Assembly: GCA_015060705.1 (NCBI GenBank)
Contig: SUXY01000014.1
Coordinates: forward strand, 1 to 53,178
Length of the DNA stretch: 53,178 bases
Reading direction: 5' to 3'
Source: Bacteroides sp.
GTDB lineage: Bacteria > Bacteroidota > Bacteroidia > Bacteroidales > Bacteroidaceae
A program made the translations under genes and the position numbers. How positions within the stretch are numbered: the stretch's first letter is position 1; every line of letters starts with the position of its first letter. Below the pieces are notes generated by a model. That model had not been told where the DNA came from. It searched no databases and saw only the letters and a list, made by a program, of their open reading frames with translations. Positions 49,583-53,178 of the stretch are shown piece after piece.

Positions 49583-50749
49583 TCAGTTCTTACATTCAAT
49601 CATTACCAGCACTTGATTATCGTCTTCCTCCACCTGATGTTTCTTGGCGAATTCGTCGGGACACGTATCTGCACTAGCTAAACCTATCAACAAATTCGGA
49701 TAAACGGAGGCCAAAAGAGTAAAGTCTGGACCGTCCAAATCGTTCGTTATTTTCTGTTCTCCATGCTTGTCGAACACATTGAAGAACCCTCCTGTTTCCT
49801 TTAAAAATGCTCCAAGCAAAGGGTTGTTTTGCTTGCTCGATGTACACATGCACTTATAAGTAAAAAATAGGTATCGAGGAGTATCATAAATATAACTGAT
49901 ACGCAATCCGTGAGCTATATCCGGAATTTCTTCCCAAGACAATTCAGATTCCAGACGATGAATGCCCGGGTGGATAGAAGCATAAGGTACAGGTTTTAAA
50001 AAACCGGATGGGAAATAATACAAGGAATCATTGTATGCCTCCTTATAGGTCGTAGAATATTGTGATGAGAATTCATTTTCTACCCAATAGTTCTGCATCG
50101 GTTTCTTCTCACGCCAAGCATTCGTATCTATGCAAGTCAAGGAATCACCTTCAGTATCCAGCACCATCCAACTGTATGCATCTTCTTTCTTGGGGAACTG
50201 GTCGTCACTGATATAAGCCGCCAACCTTCCATCTTTCAAGGCCAACAAACGGTAAGGTTGCTTGGTTAGCTTGATGTCTTTTATCCAATTCCCTTCCAAA
50301 TCGTACTTCTTAATCCGATTGGGCATATCAAGAATGTAAAGATATTCATTATCAATCACTAACTGATGGCACCAATGAAACTCCTTGGGGCCGTTACCCT
50401 TGTTTCCAATGTTACGCAAGAACTTCCCTTTATCGGAAAACACATATACGGTCTTGGAGTAATCGTCCATCACATAGAAGGTGCTGTCCTTATAGCGGAA
50501 ATGGTCGAACTTTTCCGCCAAGATACATTGAGTAGTTGTTTCCAAAGGGACGTACCACACGGAGTCTGCCAGTTCACTCAATGTCAATTCTTTTTGGGTT
50601 GCCAGTAAATCGTCTGGCATTTGATAGGTGATGAACTTGGATTCTTCTCGCCTATGTTTATTGCTACCCTTTTGCTTTCCTCCCTCGCAGGCAGAGAAAA
50701 GACAAACGATGGCAAACAACCATAAAAAGATTCTAATCTTGTTCATCAT
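49583..50749 (-). CDS. 6-bladed beta-propeller lipoprotein C
   Basis: About 388 residues from MMNKIRIFLWLFAIVCLFSACEGG (lipobox FSAC). It has a propeller hallmark variant NKGNGPKEFHW in place of GxGPGEY and repeated blades (DSTFYVMDDYSKTVYVFSDKGKFLRNIGN, NEYLYILDMPNRIKKYDLEGNWIKDI). The C-terminus ends VLVMIECKN and lacks the DDNNY...GKLKK tail of B, D and E. The open frame reaches 50773, but that would overlap the DUF2442 gene end; the lipoprotein signal decides for 50749. It follows the DUF4160/DUF2442 pair by 13 nt and may be cotranscribed with it. Confidence 0.84.
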   Translation of the reverse strand: MMNKIRIFLWLFAIVCLFSACEGGKQKGSNKHRREESKFITYQMPDDLLATQKELTLSELADSVWYVPLETTTQCILAEKFDHFRYKDSTFYVMDDYSKTVYVFSDKGKFLRNIGNKGNGPKEFHWCHQLVIDNEYLYILDMPNRIKKYDLEGNWIKDIKLTKQPYRLLALKDGRLAAYISDDQFPKKEDAYSWMVLDTEGDSLTCIDTNAWREKKPMQNYWVENEFSSQYSTTYKEAYNDSLYYFPSGFLKPVPYASIHPGIHRLESELSWEEIPDIAHGLRISYIYDTPRYLFFTYKCMCTSSKQNNPLLGAFLKETGGFFNVFDKHGEQKITNDLDGPDFTLLASVYPNLLIGLASADTCPDEFAKKHQVEEDDNQVLVMIECKN

Positions 50750-50762
50750 ATTGAGTTTATTA

Positions 50763-51053
50763 TTAAACGACATCTAGAGGTGAACGTTTTATGACTAATG
50801 GATAACGTTCAGGATGTCGTAGGCTTTCTATTTCCAAATCAACGTCCAATTCCGGCCATTCGATAGCACGTGGTCCACTCATTCGGACATTCAAAACACT
50901 GCTGATTCTAGCATCACGTAGCCAAGGGATACGATTGTATGAAAGGAAATAATCTTGTCCTTGTACGGTAATCAACATCCCTTGTGCATTAATCATCAAT
51001 ACGGCGACCGATGTGGACTGCAAATTGTCTTTTAAAGTCGTTCCCATTTTCAT
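50763..51053 (-). CDS. DUF2442 domain protein
   Basis: A 96-residue protein with the DUF2442 pattern: LITVQGQDYFLSYNRIPWLRDARISSVLNVRMSG, then AIEWPELDVDLEIESL near the end. The annotated start overlaps the DUF4160 gene by 65 nt; a Met at 50996 would leave an 8-nt overlap but would cut the first strand, so the longer form is kept. DUF2442 and DUF4160 genes are often paired and have been considered toxin-antitoxin-like. No biochemical function is established from the sequence. Confidence 0.72.
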   Translation of the reverse strand: MKMGTTLKDNLQSTSVAVLMINAQGMLITVQGQDYFLSYNRIPWLRDARISSVLNVRMSGPRAIEWPELDVDLEIESLRHPERYPLVIKRSPLDVV

Positions 51054-51240
51054 TTATTATTTGAGTTATTTTTTTCAAGTCCTTATTGCCAAAACCATAA
51101 TTTTCTGCCAATTCTATGGATGGTTCCAACCAAAATTTGGCTTCGTTTTCAGCTTTAACAACGTGGATATGCATTCGTTCCTCTTCGTTAGAATAAATTT
51201 TGAACACAAACCCGTCTTCTTTTCTAAATTTAGGACTCAT
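50989..51240 (-). CDS. DUF4160 domain protein
   Basis: An 83-residue protein with the DUF4160 signature: the N-terminal GFVFKIYSNEEERMHIHVVKAENEAKFWLEPSIELAENYGF, containing the HIHV motif (residues 24-27), and a C-terminal helix (LKKITQIINENGNDF). It is the first gene of the DUF4160-DUF2442-propeller C unit and has its own -7 element. It may be a small regulatory or antitoxin-like pair inserted within the propeller array. Confidence 0.75.
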   Translation of the reverse strand: MSPKFRKEDGFVFKIYSNEEERMHIHVVKAENEAKFWLEPSIELAENYGFGNKDLKKITQIINENGNDFKRQFAVHIGRRIDD

Positions 51241-51265
51241 AATATCAGATAATTCATTTCATTTG

Positions 51266-51273
51266 CAAAGATA
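51266..51273 (-). promoter_or_regulatory. -7 element of the DUF4160 unit
   Basis: TATCTTTG on the minus strand, 25 nt upstream of the start codon. Confidence 0.5.
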
Positions 51274-51350
51274 ACCGAATAAATCAGAAATCAAAAGTCG
51301 TGAATCATAAAATTACTCTTAACAACTCTTTTCTTTCTTTACGGAACTTT

Positions 51351-51437
51351 TTACGTTTTAACAATCACCACCGCTGGATTGGTGTCATCCGCAAAGTCCG
51401 TTGATGTGTTGAAGGAGTTGTTCGACTGATGGACGAA
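51351..51437 (-). pseudogene. C-terminal remnant of a further propeller gene
   Basis: In frame directly behind the stop codon of the 58-residue gene the sequence reads on for 28 codons to TAA, ending SNNSFNTSTDFADDTNPAVVIVKT. The DDTNPAVVIVK end resembles the end of propeller A (EDSNPVLVKLRLKK). A deletion joining the small gene to the tail of a lost propeller would explain it. Interpretation rests on about 20 residues. Confidence 0.45.
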
Positions 51438-51614
51438 TCATTCGTTTCGTTTTGTCATATCCCTCATTGCCTCCAGCAAAGCTTCCACTTCTTCCTTCGT
51501 CATCCCCGTGGCGTGGATGTAGTCGCACGCCATTCGGGAGAAGGAGCCGTCGTAATACTGATCCAGTAGTTCCGACAGCTCTTTCTTGATTTGAGTTTTA
51601 TTCGATTCAAGCAT
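51438..51614 (-). CDS. 58-residue protein translationally coupled to propeller D
   Basis: ATG at 51614-51612 overlaps the propeller D stop as TAATG. The frame encodes MLESNKTQIKKELSELLDQY, then YDGSFSRMACDYIHATGMTK and EEVEALLEAMRDMTKRNE: soluble, helical, charged, without signal or membrane segment. A near-identical but broken copy at 49380-49544 shows that the sequence is a repeated unit of the array. The one-base overlap implies coupling to propeller D. Function unknown; a cytoplasmic helper or regulator of an exported propeller would be odd and interesting. Confidence 0.75.
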   Translation of the reverse strand: MLESNKTQIKKELSELLDQYYDGSFSRMACDYIHATGMTKEEVEALLEAMRDMTKRNE

Positions 51615-52753
51615 TATTTCTTCAGTTTTCCGATAAACATGATGTTGTTGTCGTCTTCATCCAGCGAATCGTAGAGCTCTTTCAATACTTTCTTGTCGGC
51701 ATCGGTGCAATCGCTTTCTTCCAGGCGCTTTTCGATGCGTTCCATCAGTTGCAGAGGTTCATACATTGCCCAGATGTAGCCGTTGGAGTTTTGTGTATTG
51801 ATAGGGAGGCCACCCACAAAGTCGTTCTTCAGCTTGAAGAAGTAAGATTGCTGCGTCTTCAGGTCGGTCACGATGTTTCCTTTGCCTTTTACCCAAGTAA
51901 CGTACTTGTTGGGCAATGGGAAATAGATGCAATAGATGTCATCGCTCTTGCGATAGTTCTTCATCACGAAGTCGGCTTTCAGATGATTGGTCTTGTGGTC
52001 GTAGGCATAAAGCGTATCCGATATAGTGTATGCGAATTTCATTTCGTCCGTACATCCATAATGCCATACTTCGTGATTGAAGCCCCCAAATTGTGGATTT
52101 CTGAAAGTGATGTGCAAATTCTTGGGTATATCGGGACATTTGGTCACTTTACCATCCGGGCTGATGGTAGCGGCCATCATCGTGCTGTTGCTGTCGTGAA
52201 AGTACATGTGTACCATGGCAAGGTTTCCGTCCGGAAGTAATTGGATTTTGGGCTTGTTCAAGTATTCGCCCATTTCTACTTCGCCCAAATACTTGCCCTT
52301 CAGGTCGTACTTATACAAATATTCTTTCCAACCGAGAGAAGCCAGATAAATCCATCCGTTCTTCTCGTCGATGGCTTCACTATAAAGGTTCTTGTATTCA
52401 CCCGGGCCTCCACCTACGTTACCAATATTACCAAGATACTTTCCTTGTCGGTCGAACAATTTGAATGCACCTCTATTTTGGCGAATACCGACGTAATTCT
52501 CCGTGATGTGCGGCCACCACATCTTGAAGATAGCATCGTCGTTGTCTTCGAAACGGACTATCTGAAAGTCGTCCACCCATTCGCTCAGTAGGATGGTCCG
52601 TTCTTCGCCCACTTGGTCGAAATCGCAAGTGATTACATTACTATTATCAATGGTAACACTTCCGTCACTTTGTACGGCTTGTTGCTTGTTGCCACCTCCG
52701 CAAGCACAGAGGGCAACGCACGTCAGGATTAAATAGAACTTTTTCATCATCAT
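51614..52753 (-). CDS. 6-bladed beta-propeller lipoprotein D
   Basis: A 379-residue lipoprotein (MMMKKFYLILTCVALCACGGG, lipobox LCAC). It has the hallmark NVGGGPGEYKNLYSEAIDEKNG, blades ending in KYDLKGKYLGEVEMG, and the tail SLDEDDNNIMFIGKLKK shared with B and E. It is led by its own promoter and followed with TAATG by the 58-residue gene. Confidence 0.87.
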   Translation of the reverse strand: MMMKKFYLILTCVALCACGGGNKQQAVQSDGSVTIDNSNVITCDFDQVGEERTILLSEWVDDFQIVRFEDNDDAIFKMWWPHITENYVGIRQNRGAFKLFDRQGKYLGNIGNVGGGPGEYKNLYSEAIDEKNGWIYLASLGWKEYLYKYDLKGKYLGEVEMGEYLNKPKIQLLPDGNLAMVHMYFHDSNSTMMAATISPDGKVTKCPDIPKNLHITFRNPQFGGFNHEVWHYGCTDEMKFAYTISDTLYAYDHKTNHLKADFVMKNYRKSDDIYCIYFPLPNKYVTWVKGKGNIVTDLKTQQSYFFKLKNDFVGGLPINTQNSNGYIWAMYEPLQLMERIEKRLEESDCTDADKKVLKELYDSLDEDDNNIMFIGKLKK

Positions 52754-52779
52754 ATTATTAATGGATTAGTTTGATGATG

Positions 52780-52787
52780 CAAAGTTA
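52780..52787 (-). promoter_or_regulatory. -7 element of propeller D
   Basis: TAACTTTG on the minus strand, 26 nt upstream of the start codon. Confidence 0.55.
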
Positions 52788-52818
52788 GATGGTTCTTATT
52801 TTACTTCCAAGAAATCAT

Positions 52819-52885
52819 GATGTACATTTTGATTTTGTAAGTTGTTGATAATCAGTAAAAGTATGATTTTTTAGATGTACATTTT
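52819..52885. promoter_or_regulatory. Two GATGTACATTTT repeats upstream of propeller D
   Basis: The 12-mer GATGTACATTTT, containing the palindrome ATGTACAT, occurs at 52819-52830 and 52874-52885, 55 bp apart. The first lies just upstream of the expected -33 region. The TGT/ACA ends recall the ATGT...ACAT half-sites in front of propeller B. Confidence 0.4.
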
Positions 52886-52911
52886 TTAATTTGGTCGGTC
52901 AAAAGAAGGTG

Positions 52912-53178
52912 TTATTGTTGCTTTTTCAGCTTCCCAATCATCAGATAGTTGTTGTCCCTTTCTACATCGATGCTTTCAAGCAAGTACGATACTTTTTGAC
53001 GCATAGATGGAGTGAGGTCGCTCTGGTGGAGTGCGGTTTTCAGCTCCTCTTTCAGCATAGCGGGTGAGAGGTTGCGGGCATAATATCCGTGGCGCGAATG
53101 GTCGAGCCAATAGACGGGAGTGTTGCCCAAGAAGTCGTTGTACACTTGATAACGTCCTCCGCGAAGCGTGCGCTTGTC
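52912..53178 (-). CDS. 6-bladed beta-propeller lipoprotein E, C-terminal part
   Basis: The frame is open to the window edge (DKRTLRGGRYQVYNDFLGN...), so only the last 88 residues are seen. It ends SIDVERDNNYLMIGKLKKQQ, the same tail as propellers B and D, and RYQVYNDFLGNTPVYWL matches the penultimate blade region of those proteins. The start lies to the right of the window; an internal GTG at 53145 is not the real start. Confidence 0.8.
   Translation of the reverse strand, partial: DKRTLRGGRYQVYNDFLGNTPVYWLDHSRHGYYARNLSPAMLKEELKTALHQSDLTPSMRQKVSYLLESIDVERDNNYLMIGKLKKQQ

Noticed and set aside
53145-53145. GTG start for the last propeller fragment
   Set aside because: The frame is open to the window edge and the sequence upstream of this codon fits the propeller family, so the true start is outside.

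Overview
The window comes from a member of the Bacteroidales, most likely Bacteroidaceae (Bacteroides or Phocaeicola; the genus is a guess). The evidence is the many start sites preceded by a TAnnTTTG -7 element (often with a TTTG or TTG about 20 nt upstream), the CarboxypepD-type TonB-dependent receptors, SusD-free lipoprotein/receptor operons, a GH84/GH20 pair closely resembling the B. theta enzymes, DUF6078/DUF4876/DUF3990-type genes and the dispersed intergenic hairpin repeats. No tRNA, rRNA, CRISPR array, insertion sequence or phage gene was seen.

Layout. 1-370 holds a long-hairpin RNA that looks like 6S RNA, followed by an AT-rich secreted M48 peptidase gene (371-1894). 2062-3009 is a three-gene overlapping DUF3791/DUF3990 module. 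3134-13652 (minus) carries a TonB receptor, a caspase-fold C25-like peptidase, a DUF6850-like barrel, a DUF4876-like lipoprotein and a second, large TonB receptor: an uncharacterised envelope system. 13782-20454 (minus) is a complete vitamin B12 uptake operon (cobalamin riboswitch, btuB, btuG-like propeller, btuF, btuC, btuD). 20704-22549 has an orphan lipoprotein and a CE2-type esterase broken by one TAG codon. 22680-27000 (minus) is the phenylalanine/tyrosine operon (pheA, aminotransferase, DAHP synthase-chorismate mutase, tyrA). It is preceded by an unannotated 30-residue leader peptide with 11 consecutive Phe/Tyr codons and a mutually exclusive terminator/antiterminator, a textbook ribosome-mediated attenuator. 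27103-33926 has a MalY/PatB lyase, GH20, a TPR protein and GH84. 33973-43184 is mostly housekeeping (recQ, recJ, C1B and M24 peptidases, patatin, DMT transporter, Fic).

43211-53178 is the accessory end: an array of secreted 6-bladed beta-propeller lipoproteins (four complete, one cut by the window edge, one C-terminal remnant). With them are a lipobox-TPR-membrane-HTH regulator, a Sel1 protein, a DUF6078 protein, a DUF4160/DUF2442 pair, and a 58-codon gene coupled by TAATG to one propeller, with a decayed copy behind another. Long palindromes lie at or upstream of the -33 regions of two propeller promoters and may be the sites of the membrane regulator.

Two families of intergenic inverted repeats recur. 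A roughly 90-bp GTCATTC...GAATGAC element occurs six times, with at least five copies in one orientation regardless of gene direction. A roughly 100-bp CACAGAG/CACGGAG element occurs twice and creates false upstream starts for btuC and tyrA. Start codons were corrected where lipoboxes, promoters or repeats showed the longest reading frame to be wrong.
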